From positions 248,001 to 312,000 of the forward strand of contig NZ_VFPQ01000002.1 in assembly GCF_006716785.1 (NCBI RefSeq): a stretch of DNA of 64,000 nucleotides. Direction: 5' to 3'. A program made the translations under genes and the position numbers. Source of the stretch: Thermopolyspora flexuosa. GTDB taxonomy: Bacteria; Actinomycetota; Actinomycetes; Streptosporangiales; Streptosporangiaceae. How positions within the stretch are numbered: the stretch's first letter is position 1; each line of letters starts with the position of its first letter. Under the pieces are notes generated by a model that was not told the DNA's origin, did no database searches, and was given only the letters and a program-made list of their open reading frames with translations. This document shows, in pieces, positions 15,805 to 25,200 of this stretch.

Positions 15805-17034
15805 TCAGATGGATTCCATGCGCAGCCACGCGCGCGACGGCAGCGGGTGGCCGAAGAGGCGGGCGGCGTTGCCGTACGCGACGCGCGCGATGTCGGTCGG
15901 AGGCAGCGTGCCGAGGTTGCGGGCGACGACCCGCTGCGTGTCCGGCCAGGTCGAGTCCGCGTGGGGGTAGCCGCTCTCCAGCAGCACGTGCTCCAGGCCC
16001 ACGGCGAGCCGTACCCCGGAGAGGGCGTGGTCGTTGAGGGTGCCGAAGAAGAAGTTGCGGCGCAGCACCTCGCTGGGGCGCAGCCCGCTGTCCCACTCGA
16101 TCTCCCCGACCGGATGGTCCAGCGCGTAGTCGGCCCGCTCGGCGAGCATGGGAAGCCAGCCGACCCCACCCTCCACGATGAGGATGCGCAGTTTCGGGAA
16201 CCGCAGCGGGATCCCGGACCAGAGCCAGTCGGCGCAGGCGAACATGGCGCTCGCCGGCATGAGCGTGGTGATCGCCTCAATGGGGGTGTCGGGCGACGGC
16301 ACCGGCGTCCACGACCCGGAACCCGTGTGCAGGCAGACCACGGTGCCCGTCTCCTCGCAGGCGGCGAAGAACGGGTCCCAGTGCCGGGTGTGGATCGACG
16401 GCAGTCGCAGCCGGGTGGGGAATTCCGGGAAAAGCACCGCCTTGAAACCGCGTTCGGCGTTCGCCCGGATCTCCTTTCCGGCGAGCTCCGGATCCGGCAG
16501 CCACGGAAGCTGGAGCGCGATGATCCGCTCGGGATAGGTACCGGCCCAGACCTCCACGTGCCAGTCGTTCCAGGCGCGGATCAGGGCGAGGCCGAGATCC
16601 TGGTCCCGGGTCCTGGAGAAGACCGTTCCAGCCTCGCCCGCGAGCATGCCTGGAAAACACAGCGCCGCCCAGATTCCCGCCCGATCCATGTCCGCGATCC
16701 GCGCCTCGATGTCGTAGCAGCCGGGACGCATCTGGTCGAAGCGCACCGGCTCGAGGGTGCGGTTCTCGACGGGCAGCCCGGCACCGACGTCGAGCCCGGC
16801 GCACGGAAAGGTCGCCCCGTTGTAGCGCCACACCTGGTGCCCCGCCTCGGTCTCCACCACCTTCGGGGCGAGATCGACGTACTTCTCGGGCAGGCGGCCT
16901 TCGAACAGGTCGGGCGGTTCGATGAGGTGGTCGTCCGCCGAGATGATCACATAATCCCGCCGCCTGGGCTCGGGATCGGGAAGAGACGGCGGAGTAGTCA
17001 CAGGGAAAACCGTAAGCCCAGGGAATAACGCCAT
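15805..17034 (-). CDS. Amidohydrolase family protein (amidohydro_2)
   Basis: The 409-residue TIM-barrel metal-dependent hydrolase or decarboxylase resembles ACMS decarboxylase-like proteins. Visible motifs are SADDHLIEPPDLFEGRLP near residue 32, the metal histidine in VCLHTGSGSW (about 240), and YPHADSTWP near the C terminus (about 360) with the Asp-His pair typical of the family. The family includes decarboxylases and lactonases acting on carboxylic acids; the substrate here is unknown. A SURF1 gene lies 48 bp upstream on the same strand, so they may be co-transcribed. Confidence 0.85.
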   Translation of the reverse strand: MALFPGLTVFPVTTPPSLPDPEPRRRDYVIISADDHLIEPPDLFEGRLPEKYVDLAPKVVETEAGHQVWRYNGATFPCAGLDVGAGLPVENRTLEPVRFDQMRPGCYDIEARIADMDRAGIWAALCFPGMLAGEAGTVFSRTRDQDLGLALIRAWNDWHVEVWAGTYPERIIALQLPWLPDPELAGKEIRANAERGFKAVLFPEFPTRLRLPSIHTRHWDPFFAACEETGTVVCLHTGSGSWTPVPSPDTPIEAITTLMPASAMFACADWLWSGIPLRFPKLRILIVEGGVGWLPMLAERADYALDHPVGEIEWDSGLRPSEVLRRNFFFGTLNDHALSGVRLAVGLEHVLLESGYPHADSTWPDTQRVVARNLGTLPPTDIARVAYGNAARLFGHPLPSRAWLRMESI

Positions 17035-17082
17035 TCAAGCCGCCAGGTCTCCGGTCGGTATCCTTTCGTTCACCCGGAGCGG

Positions 17083-17889
17083 TCAGCCGGTTACTTTTTC
17101 GGGTGATTCCGCGTTTTTCCCGGTTGAGGCGGCCTCCGCGGCGGCCCTGCGGTCACGCGCCTCACGGCGGATGAGCACGAACCAGCCGCCCACCGCGATG
17201 GGAATGAACACCCACCACTGGAAACTGTAGGCGAGATTGAGCGCGCCGCCGCCGTCCGGTTCCGGATCGGGCAGCGGGGTGGGCGCGTTCGCGGCCGGCG
17301 GGTTCTGCGAGCCGAGCTGGACGTAGCCGCCGTGGAGCCGGTACGGCAGGCGCTTGCCGAGCGCGGCGGTGTCGATCAGCATGATATGCCCCTGGGGCAG
17401 CCCGGACCGTTCGGAGATGCCGGTGGTCTCCTCGGTCTCGGCGGGCATGAGCCGGCCGGTCACGGTCACCTCGCCGGTGGACGGGGGCGGCACCTTGGGC
17501 GCGGCCTCCGCGGTCGGGCCCATCGGCACCCAGCCGCGGACCACGAGCACGGCCTCGCCGTCGCGGACCACGAGCGGGGTGAGCACGTAGTAGCCGACCT
17601 TGCCGTTCAGGGTGCGGCGCCGTACCAGCAGCTCGTTGCCCGCGTCGAAGCGCCCGCCCACCGTGACGGCCCGGTACTTCAGCTTCGCGTCCACCGAGCC
17701 GCCGACCGTGCTGAGCCGTTCCAGCGGCTCGGCCGGGGCCGCGAGGTTCGCCTGGGTGCGCTCCTGCGCGGCCGAGCGCATCTCGTATCGGCTGAACTGC
17801 CACTTGCCCAGCAGCAGGAAGGCGGGGACGGCCAGCAGCACCACCAGGTGCAACGCCAGCCAGCGCGGGGCGAGCAGGAACCGATACAC
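17083..17889 (-). CDS. SURF1 family cytochrome oxidase biogenesis protein
   Basis: The 268-residue protein has the SURF1 topology: a transmembrane helix at residues 9-27 (ALHLVVLLAVPAFLLLG), a periplasmic beta domain (YRAVTVGGRFD, LLVRRRTLNGKVGYYVLTPL, VLVVRGWVP), and a second transmembrane helix near 222-243 (FQWWVFIPIAVGGWFVLI). WQFSRYEMR follows the first helix, as in the family. SURF1 assists heme a insertion into cytochrome c oxidase. The C-terminal tail is cytoplasmic and charged. No cox genes are in the window. Confidence 0.9.
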   Translation of the reverse strand: MYRFLLAPRWLALHLVVLLAVPAFLLLGKWQFSRYEMRSAAQERTQANLAAPAEPLERLSTVGGSVDAKLKYRAVTVGGRFDAGNELLVRRRTLNGKVGYYVLTPLVVRDGEAVLVVRGWVPMGPTAEAAPKVPPPSTGEVTVTGRLMPAETEETTGISERSGLPQGHIMLIDTAALGKRLPYRLHGGYVQLGSQNPPAANAPTPLPDPEPDGGGALNLAYSFQWWVFIPIAVGGWFVLIRREARDRRAAAEAASTGKNAESPEKVTG

Positions 17890-17969
17890 GACTCCAGGGT
17901 ATGTACGCCGAGGCGCGGTCCCGCACTTGGGAACGCCCGTGACGAGCGGGTACGGCCGGCCCGGGCCGG

Positions 17970-18545
17970 TCAGGCGACGCGCGCGCCGGGGCCGGGGAGC
18001 GGGGTGACCTCGCGGGCCCCGCCCACCTCGTGGCCTTCGTCACAGCGCAGGTACTGCCGTACCGGGGCGCCGCAGCCGCGGTGGGTGAGCACGACCGGCG
18101 GGCCGGCCGGGTCGGCGAGGTGGCGGTCGCCCCAGTGCATGAGCGCGACCATGATCGGGTAGAGGTCGACGCCCTTCTCGGTGAGCCGGTACTCGTACCG
18201 GCGGCGCTGCCCGGGCTCCTGGTACGGCGTGCGGCGCAGCAGCCCCTCGTCGACGAGGCGGGCGAGCCGGGCGCTGAGCACCTGCCGCGGGGCCCCGGTG
18301 GCCTCCTGGAAGTCGGCGAACCGGCGCACCCCGAGGAACGCCTCGCGCAGCACGAGGAAGGTCCACTTCTCGCCGAGGATGGCGAGGGTGCGCGCGATCG
18401 AGCAGTTCTCGTTGGAGAAGCGCAGCCGCTCCCGGGTCGCGGCGCGGTCCTGATCGCCCGGCGCGGGTGGCGCGGCCGACTCGGACGGGCCCGGTGCGGG
18501 CGCGTCGGGTCCCCGCTCCTGGGCGGTGTGCTGCGTCCGGGTCAT
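17970..18545 (-). CDS. HxlR-family transcriptional regulator
   Basis: The 191-residue winged-helix protein has the HxlR signature CSIARTLAILGEKWTFLVLREAF (about residues 49-71), FQEATGAPRQVLSARLARL as recognition helix, and YEYRLTEKGVDLYPIMVAL as wing. The N-terminal 40 residues are disordered. The single cysteine before the domain (C49) sits where some HxlR regulators sense electrophiles or redox change. I start at ATG 18545; longer upstream frames read promoter DNA. It is divergent from a GNAT gene, with a GGAACGTTCC palindrome between them that may be its operator. Confidence 0.88.
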   Translation of the reverse strand: MTRTQHTAQERGPDAPAPGPSESAAPPAPGDQDRAATRERLRFSNENCSIARTLAILGEKWTFLVLREAFLGVRRFADFQEATGAPRQVLSARLARLVDEGLLRRTPYQEPGQRRRYEYRLTEKGVDLYPIMVALMHWGDRHLADPAGPPVVLTHRGCGAPVRQYLRCDEGHEVGGAREVTPLPGPGARVA

Positions 18546-18598
18546 GGGCAAATCGTATGGTTCCCTTCCCCGCCGCGACCAGCGTCCTTGGCACCGGT

Positions 18599-18627
18599 TT
18601 GACAGACGGAACGTTCCCGCCAATGCT
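18599..18627 (+). promoter_or_regulatory. GNAT promoter candidate with GGAACGTTCC palindrome
   Basis: TTGACA (18599-18604) is a consensus -35. The perfect palindrome GGAACGTTCC (18608-18617) sits in the spacer, and a weak -10 (AATGCT, 18622-18627) follows 17 bp after the -35. A regulator such as the divergent HxlR protein could repress here. Confidence 0.45.
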
Positions 18628-18633
18628 GAGTCT

Positions 18634-19233
18634 ATGCAACGAACTCAGGTCCTCCGGCCGCACGCGCCCGCCTGTCTCGCGTCCCGGCCGCCGGCGGCGA
18701 CGGCGGCGGTGGAGATCCGCCCGGCCCGCCCGGACGACGCCGAGCGGGTGCGGGACTTCCTCACCCGCCTGTCCCCGGACACCCGGGCGCTCCGGTTCTT
18801 CACCGGGATCGGCCGCCCCACCCCGGCCCTGGTGCGCGCGCTCGTGACCCGCGACGACCGGCGCGACGTGCTGCTCGCGGTACGGCGCACGCCGTACGGC
18901 GACGAGGTGGTGGGGCACGCGATGAGCTGCCACGTGGTCCCGCCCGGCGGGACCGGCGAGGGCGACGGCGCGGCGCGGCCGGTCGCGGAGATCGGGATCG
19001 TGGTGGCCGACGACTGGCAGGGCCGGGGGATCGGCGAGCGGATGCTGCGGCGGCTGCTGCTGCGCGCCGCGGCGCGCGGCGCGACCGAGGCGGTGATGGA
19101 CGTGCTCGCCGAGAACCACAGGCTGCTGCGGGCGATCCGCCGCCGGTGGCCGGATGCGATAATGCGGATGAGCTACGGAACGGTCGAGGTGCGGACGCGT
19201 CTTACGGCTCGGGGAACTTCGTTTGCAGAATAA
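18634..19233 (+). CDS. GNAT family N-acetyltransferase
   Basis: The 199-residue protein starts at ATG 18634. The acetyl-CoA-binding fold is visible as VEIRPARPDDAERVRDFL at the start, AEIGIVVADDWQGRGIGERMLRRLL (motif A, Q-x-x-GIG, about residues 128-152), and an end strand. Some residues between 88 and 128 are Gly-rich. The family acetylates amines of antibiotics, amino acids or proteins; the substrate is unknown. The TetR gene follows 25 bp after the stop codon, so the two could be co-transcribed. The TAA stop sits inside a TetR-like inverted repeat. Confidence 0.85.
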   Translation: MQRTQVLRPHAPACLASRPPAATAAVEIRPARPDDAERVRDFLTRLSPDTRALRFFTGIGRPTPALVRALVTRDDRRDVLLAVRRTPYGDEVVGHAMSCHVVPPGGTGEGDGAARPVAEIGIVVADDWQGRGIGERMLRRLLLRAAARGATEAVMDVLAENHRLLRAIRRRWPDAIMRMSYGTVEVRTRLTARGTSFAE

Positions 19234-19240
19234 CGTTCTG
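19226..19240. promoter_or_regulatory. Inverted repeat before the TetR gene
   Basis: CAGAA-TAACG-TTCTG has perfect 5-bp arms, 18 bp before the TetR GTG. TetR regulators commonly bind such sites before their own gene. It overlaps the GNAT stop codon. Confidence 0.4.
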
Positions 19241-19258
19241 TTGCGTCACCATTGACAT

Positions 19259-19867
19259 GTGACGAACGCGAGGACGAGCCGCGACGGCCGGAGCCGGATC
19301 CTCGAGGGCGCGTTGCGGCGCTTCAGCCGGGACGGCGTGTCGGCCACCACGCTCGCCAGCCTCCGGCAGGAAAGCGGAGTGAGCGTAGGTAGTTTTTACC
19401 ATCACTTCGCCAGCAAAGAACACGTTTTCGGCGTCCTGTACCACGACATCTGCCGGATGTACTACGACGCCTTCCTCAAGGAGCTGCTCCGGCACGAGGA
19501 CGCGCGGTCGGGGATCGAGGCCATCGTGGCCATGCACATGAAATGGTGCCTCGACAACCCCGAGCGGGCCCGCGTGTTCATCAGCGAGCGCCCGCCGCGG
19601 CGTCACGAGCCGGGCGGCCCCGAGGTCGCCGAGACCCGGCGCACCTTCCTCCGCCAGGTCGCGGACTGGTGGCGGCCGCACATGAACGCGCGGCTGCTGC
19701 GCGAGGTCCCCCCGACGCTGTGCTACGTGCTCTGGCTGGGCCCGGCGAACGAGATGTGCCGGCTGTGGTTCGCGGGCGCGCACCAGCCCACCGAGGAGGA
19801 GATCAAGGAGCTCGGCGTGGCCGCCTGGCACTGCCTGCGCGAGCCCAACCCGGGGGAGGTCCGCTAG
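19259..19867 (+). CDS. TetR/AcrR-family transcriptional regulator
   Basis: The 202-residue protein has the N-terminal HTH at residues 12-58 (ILEGALRRFSRDGVSATTLASL, then GVSVGSFYHHFASKEHVF). The C-terminal ligand-binding domain is helical, with aromatic-rich segments (YHDICRMYYDAFL and RQVADWWRPHMN). GTG 19259 is chosen because it begins the domain at the usual distance. The ligand and target are not evident. It may control the GNAT gene in front of it and itself. Confidence 0.9.
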   Translation: MTNARTSRDGRSRILEGALRRFSRDGVSATTLASLRQESGVSVGSFYHHFASKEHVFGVLYHDICRMYYDAFLKELLRHEDARSGIEAIVAMHMKWCLDNPERARVFISERPPRRHEPGGPEVAETRRTFLRQVADWWRPHMNARLLREVPPTLCYVLWLGPANEMCRLWFAGAHQPTEEEIKELGVAAWHCLREPNPGEVR

Positions 19868-19874
19868 GCGTCGC

Positions 19875-20189
19875 TCAGGCCCCGCAGCGCGCCGGCTGTG
19901 CCGTACGGCTCGGCACCCGCCAGACCCGCTTGTCGAGGCTGATGTCCAGCCGCAGCTCGGCCCGGCGCCGCCGCAGGCCGGGCACCCGGAACCGGTCCTC
20001 CACCGTGAACCTGCCGCGCGAGGGATAGCCGAAGCCGAGCTCGCCCGGCAGCACGCGCAACTCGTCCCGGTTGCCGCAGCGGGGGCAGGTCCACGCGACG
20101 AGATCCCGGCCGCGGTGGTAGTCGTGGCACGCGGCGAAGTACTCGTCGGGGGTGAACCGGGCTTCGCAGGCGAAGCAGGGGATCAACAT
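19875..20189 (-). CDS. Small zinc-ribbon protein, unknown function
   Basis: The 104-residue protein starts at ATG 20189 with MLIPCFAC. Two CxxC knuckles, C5-FA-C8 and C35-PR-C38, separated by 26 residues, predict one zinc site. C21 is isolated. The C-terminal half is basic and probably beta-rich (FTVEDRFRVPGLRRRR, LRLDISLDKRVWRV). I do not recognise the family. It is convergent with the TetR gene (7 bp between stops) and divergent from the methyltransferase. Confidence 0.6.
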   Translation of the reverse strand: MLIPCFACEARFTPDEYFAACHDYHRGRDLVAWTCPRCGNRDELRVLPGELGFGYPSRGRFTVEDRFRVPGLRRRRAELRLDISLDKRVWRVPSRTAQPARCGA

Positions 20190-20270
20190 CAGGCCGTCCT
20201 CGTCGTGAGTTCCGTCGTCGGGTCACCCAGCCGGTGACCGTAGGTCGGTAACCGTCCGCTCACACGGTCC

Positions 20271-20284
20271 TACGCATATGCGTA
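20271..20284. promoter_or_regulatory. 14-bp perfect palindrome
   Basis: TACGCATATGCGTA is a perfect palindrome in the 167-bp divergent space between the zinc-ribbon gene and the methyltransferase gene, 73 bp before the methyltransferase GTG. It is a possible operator for either gene. Confidence 0.45.
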
Positions 20285-20356
20285 CCCCGGCCCGCTTGAT
20301 CGGCACTTACAGGCCGCTGACCGGGGCCGGACGCGGGACCCGCTAGATTCGGGGCC

Positions 20357-21820
20357 GTGGACGTCCCCGCCGACCTGCTCGCCCGGCTCCGCGACCGGCT
20401 CGTCACCACCGGCTACACGATCGACGGCGTACGCGAGCGCCTCGGGGACGTCGCCGCCGCCGCGCTCGCCCGCGAGGAGCTCGTCCCCGCCGAGCGCGCC
20501 ACCCGCGACCCCGACCCGCTCGGCGCGCTGATCCGGCTGTGGTGGCTCGGGCTCGCCGTACCCGAGCGGCACCTGGAGTTGCCGGTCGCCGAGCTCGCCG
20601 CCGCGGGCCTGCTGCGGCGCGACGGCGACGAGGTGCGCGCGGCCGTGCACCTGCAGCCCTGGGAGACCGGCGGCTACCTCGTCTCCGACCGCAAGGTACG
20701 GCCCGGCGACCCGGCGCTGCGCCCCGACCACGTGGTCGGCGCGGGCGGCGCCTCGGCGAACCTCGCCTCCCTCGTCACCCGCCGTCCCGTGGAGTCCGCG
20801 CTCGACCTCGGCACCGGGTGCGGCGTGCAGGTCCTCCACCTCGCCGGCCGGGCCGGGCGCGTCACCGCCACCGACGTAAACCCGCGGGCGCTGCGCCTCG
20901 CCCGGCTGAGCTGGGCGCTCTCCGGGATCGAGGGCGTGGACGCGCGGCTCGGCTCCGGCTTCGACCCGGTCGCGGATGAACGGTTCGACCTGGTGGTGAG
21001 CAACCCGCCGTTCGTGATCTCGCCGCGCGGCCGGTTCACCTACCGCGAGTCCGGCGCGGCCGCCGACGACTTCTGCCGCGACCTGGTCCGCGACGCCCCG
21101 CGGCACCTCAACCCGGGCGGGTACTGCCAGATCCTCGCCAACTGGCTGCACGTGGCGGGGGAGGACTGGCGGGACCGGGTCGGCGGCTGGCTCGCCGCCA
21201 CCGGCTGCGACGGCTGGGCCGTACAGCGGGACGTGCTCGACCCGGCCGAGTACGTCGAGCTGTGGCTGCGGGACTCCGCCGAGCAGGGCACCCCCGCCTA
21301 CCGGGAGCGGTACGACGAGTGGCTCACCTGGCTGGAGTCGCTCGGCGTCACCGGGATCGGGTTCGGCTGGATCACGCTGCGCGACGGCGGCAGCCTCGAC
21401 CCGGTGGTGCGGGTCGAGGAGCTCACCACGCCGGTCGAGCAGCCGGTGGGCGCCTACGTCGACGAGGTGCTCGACGCGATCGTGACCGCGCACCGGATCG
21501 GCGCGGACGAGCTGCGCCACGCCCGCCTGGTGACCCGGCCGGACGTGGTCGAGGAGCGGATCGGGCCGCCGGGCGCCGAGGACCCCGCGCGCATCGTGCT
21601 CCGCCAGACCGGCGGGCTGCGCCGGCACGCCCGGGTCGGCACGGTGGAGGCCGCGCTCGCCGGGGTCTGCGACGGCGAGCTGCCGCTCGGCGCGCTGCTC
21701 GCCGCGATCGCCGAGCTGACCGGGGCCGACCCGGACGAGACCATGGCGCGGATCGACGAGCTGCGCCCGCTGATCGCCGAGGGCTTCTTCCGGATCAAGG
21801 AACCCGCAAACGATCGATAA
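20357..21820 (+). CDS. SAM-dependent methyltransferase with NPPF motif
   Basis: The 487-residue protein has an N-terminal helical domain (residues 1-130), a Rossmann methyltransferase core with ALDLGTGCGVQVLHLA (D150) and the target-binding N216-P-P-F219, then a C-terminal accessory region (about 330-487). NPPF/NPPY occurs in enzymes that methylate planar amide or amine nitrogens, such as PrmC (glutamine of release factors) and rRNA methyltransferases. The large N- and C-terminal additions mark an actinobacterial subfamily (annotated with DUF7059 in relatives). The substrate is unknown. GTG 20357 begins the conserved LLARLRDRLV region. Confidence 0.88.
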   Translation: MDVPADLLARLRDRLVTTGYTIDGVRERLGDVAAAALAREELVPAERATRDPDPLGALIRLWWLGLAVPERHLELPVAELAAAGLLRRDGDEVRAAVHLQPWETGGYLVSDRKVRPGDPALRPDHVVGAGGASANLASLVTRRPVESALDLGTGCGVQVLHLAGRAGRVTATDVNPRALRLARLSWALSGIEGVDARLGSGFDPVADERFDLVVSNPPFVISPRGRFTYRESGAAADDFCRDLVRDAPRHLNPGGYCQILANWLHVAGEDWRDRVGGWLAATGCDGWAVQRDVLDPAEYVELWLRDSAEQGTPAYRERYDEWLTWLESLGVTGIGFGWITLRDGGSLDPVVRVEELTTPVEQPVGAYVDEVLDAIVTAHRIGADELRHARLVTRPDVVEERIGPPGAEDPARIVLRQTGGLRRHARVGTVEAALAGVCDGELPLGALLAAIAELTGADPDETMARIDELRPLIAEGFFRIKEPANDR

Positions 21821-22276
21821 AGCGATCTTTGAGCGGATATTGAGTGGCGCGCGGGAAGGTGGGACCGGGCGCCGGCTCAAAGGGGTTCGGGGCCGCGCCC
21901 CGTCCGGCCGGTCACCACGAGGCGGCGGCCACCGTCGGCGGCTCTCGGGACCCGTCGACGGTGGCCGGGGAGGCCGGCCGGACGCCCGCTTTCGTGCCCG
22001 CGACGACGGGAAACCGACGTGATCAACCACTTCGCCATGACCCGGCTGGACGAGGACCTGTTCGCCGGGGTCGACGTCCCCGCCGCCCTGACGCATCCGG
22101 CGGGGCCTTCCTCCGATCCATCCACGCCCGCGGCCGGCGATCCGTGCCCCGGCCGTGCCGCGCCGCCGGACGAGGCCGCCGGGCACTGAGCACCCCGCGG
22201 CGGCCCCACCAGGCCATCGGGCCGCCGCGGGTCGTGCCCGCGCCGATCTCCGCCCGGTACGGCCGCGCGGGGCGGG
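21821..22276. other. Convergent intergenic region with a small candidate ORF
   Basis: These 456 bp separate the convergent methyltransferase and SARP genes. The one plausible coding stretch is the 56-codon frame at 22019-22189. The rest shows no structure beyond GC-rich simple sequence. Confidence 0.55.
22019..22189 (+). CDS. Hypothetical small ORF, 56 aa
   Basis: GTG 22019 opens a frame of 56 codons that starts VINHFAMTRLDEDLFAGV. Third positions are G or C in nearly all of the first 25 codons, stronger than expected by chance, and the GGGAAA upstream is a weak ribosome-binding site. The C-terminal half is Pro/Ala-rich with one cysteine. I recognise no family. It could be a regulatory peptide or a chance frame. 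Confidence 0.3.
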   Translation: MINHFAMTRLDEDLFAGVDVPAALTHPAGPSSDPSTPAAGDPCPGRAAPPDEAAGH

Positions 22277-25200
22277 TCAGCTGCCCACGCCGTTGCGCTC
22301 GAGCAGCGGGCGCAGGTCGTCCGCCTCGGGCGCGCCGAGGCGGCGGAAGATGTCGTGCGCGGCGCGCAGGCACTCCGCGCTGCGCTCGGTCCTGCCGAGG
22401 CCGGCGAGGGCCTTGCCGAGCACCGCGAGCGACTGGGCCTCGCCGTACGGGTGGGCGATCTCCCGGCTCACCGCGAGGGCCTGCTCGGCGTGCCGGGCCG
22501 CGTCCGCGTGGCGGCCCGCGGCGACGAAGGTCTCCGCGAGGCGGCAGCACACCCGCTGCTCCCAGACCCGCTGCCGGCTCGCCCGGAAGAACTCCAGGCA
22601 CTCGGCGTGGTGCACCACCGCCTCGGTGAACCGGCCCACCCGGGAGAGCACGATGCCGAGGTGGTACCGGGCCCGCGCCATCCCGGCCCCGCTGCCGAGC
22701 TCGGTGAAGATGGCGAGCCCGCGCTCGGCCGCGGCGATCGCCGCCTCCGGGTTCCCGAGGCCGAGGTGGTCGCGGGCCGAGTAGCTGAGCACGAGCGCCT
22801 CGCCCGCGGGCACCCCGGTCGACCGGTAGACCTTGAGCGCCGCGTCGAACCAGTCCAGCGCCTCCTCGTGGCGGCGCTTACGCCCGGCGACCACGCCGAG
22901 GCCGTTGAGGATCTCGCCGGTGAGCACGGGGTCGCCGGTCGCCTCGGTGAGGTCGAGCGCGCGGCGGAACTCCTGCTCGGCCTCGTCCAGCCGGTTCGCC
23001 CCGAACCGCACCCGGGCGAGCACGTAGCGGCAGCGCAGCTCGCTCGCCGCGTCCCCGGCCGCGCGCGCGGCGGCGAGCACGGCCCGGGCGCGCCGGTCGA
23101 ACTCGCGGGCGTAGGTGCCGGTCTCCAGCAGCGGCTCCATCGCCACCAGCAGGTCGGCGGCGGTGAGCAGCGGCACCGGCCCGTCCCCCGGCTCGCCGAC
23201 CGCCTGCCCGATCGCGGCGAACATGTCCTCGCCCTCCACCGCGAGCCACGCCACGGCCTCGTCCGCCGAGGAGAAGGTACGGCCGGGCACGGCGGGCTTC
23301 GACAGCCGGTCGGCCATGAGACTGCCCTCGTAGGCGAGCCGGTGGGCCGCCTGCGCCGAGGCGAGGTAGAAGTCGAGCAGCCGGCGCAGCGCCCGCGCGG
23401 TCTCCGCCACGTCCTCGGTCCGCTCGGCCTGGCGCCGGGCGAACAGCTTGAGCAGGTCGTGGAAGCGGTACCGGCCGGGCGCCGGGGCCTCGAGCAGGCT
23501 CGCGTCGACGAGCGACTCGAGCACGTGCTCGGTCTCGACCGGGTCGTGGCCGAGCATCGCGGCCGCGGCGAGCACCGAGATCGCCGGGCCGCTCGGCAGC
23601 GACAGCAGCCGGAACGCCCGGGCCTGCCGCTCGTCGAGCTGGCCGTACCCGAGGGCGAAGGTGGCGCTCACCGCGAGGTTGCCGACCCGCAGCTCGTCGA
23701 GGCGGCGCCGCTCGTCGGCAAGCCGGGGCACGATCGAGGCGATCGTCCACGCGGGCCGCGCGGCGAGCCGCGCCGCCACGATGCGCACCGCGAGCGGCAG
23801 GAACCCGCAGGCGGCGACCACGTCCATCGCGGCCGCGCGCTCGGCCGCCACCCGATCCGGCCCGGCGACCGCGGCGAACAGGTCGAGCGCCTCGTCCGGC
23901 TCCATCACGTCGAGGTCGACGAGCCGGGCCGCCGGCAGGTCGGCGAACTTGACCCGGCCGGTGACGATCGCCGCGCAGCCCGGCGCGCCGGGCAGCAGCG
24001 GCGTCACCTGCTCCGCGTCCCGCGCGTTGTCGAGCAGCACGAGGATGCGCCGGTCGGCGAGGAGCGAGCGGTACAGCGCGGCCCGCTCGGCCGTGCCCTC
24101 GGGGATGACGTCCATCGGCACGCCGAGGCCGCGCAGGAACGCGGCGAGCACGGTCTCCGGCGCGATCGGATCCTCGCCGTAGCCGCGCAGGTCCGCGTAG
24201 AGCTGGCCGTCGGGGAACCGGTCCTGCACCAGGTGCGCCACGTGTACGGCGAGCGTCGTCTTGCCCACGCCGCCGATGCCGGAGATCGCGGCGATCGGCA
24301 CCGCCTCGGGCGTGGCCGGGTCGGTGAGCAGCGCGCAGAGCCGGTTGACGAGCTTCTTGCGGCCGGTGAAGTCGGCGACCGCGGGGGGCAGCTGGGCGGG
24401 CCGGGGCGGCTCGGCCGTCCGGGCCGGCGCGACCTGGTGGGCCGTGGCGGGTGCGGAAGGGGCGTCCGGTACGGCCGGGCCGTCGGATCGCGCGGCGGGC
24501 GAGGCGGCCTCGTTCCCGCCGTCCTGCGCGTCGTCCGGCGTGCCTTCCTGCGCGCCGTCCGCGGGGGTGCGTGGGTCCGGCACCTGGGCGCGGGAGGGCG
24601 CCATGAGCGTGGGGTCGCCGGCGAGGATGCGCCGGTGGAGCGTGGCGAGCTCGGGCCCGGGCTCCACGCCCAGCTCCTCGACGAGCACCCGCCGGGTCTC
24701 GGTGAACACGTTCAGCGCCTCGGCCTGCCGCCCGCAGCGGTAGTAGGCGAGCATGAGCTGGGCGCGCAGCCGTTCGCGCAGCGGATGCTCGCCGGTGAGC
24801 GCGCGCAGCTCGGCGACGAGGTCGGCGTGCCGGCCGAGCCCCAGGTCGAGGTCGACGAGGTTCTCCACCACGGTCATGCGGCGCTCGGCCAGCCGTTCCC
24901 GCTGGTTCTCCGCGAACGGGCCGACCGCGCCGGTGAGCGGCTCCCCGGCCCACAGCCCGAGGGCGGTGCGCAGCGTCTCCGCGGCCTCGGCGAGCCGTCC
25001 GTCCCGCCGCCAGGACTCGGCGTCGGTGACGAGGCGCTCGAACTCGGCGAGGTCGAGCGCGCCCTCGGCGAGGCGCAGCGCGTACCCGCGGCCCACCGAG
25101 GTGAGCAGCTGCGGCCGGGAGCGCGGGGAACGGCCCGGCTCGAGCACGCCGCGCAGCCGTGAGACGTAGGTGCGCAGCGCGCCGAGCGCGCGGGGCGGCG

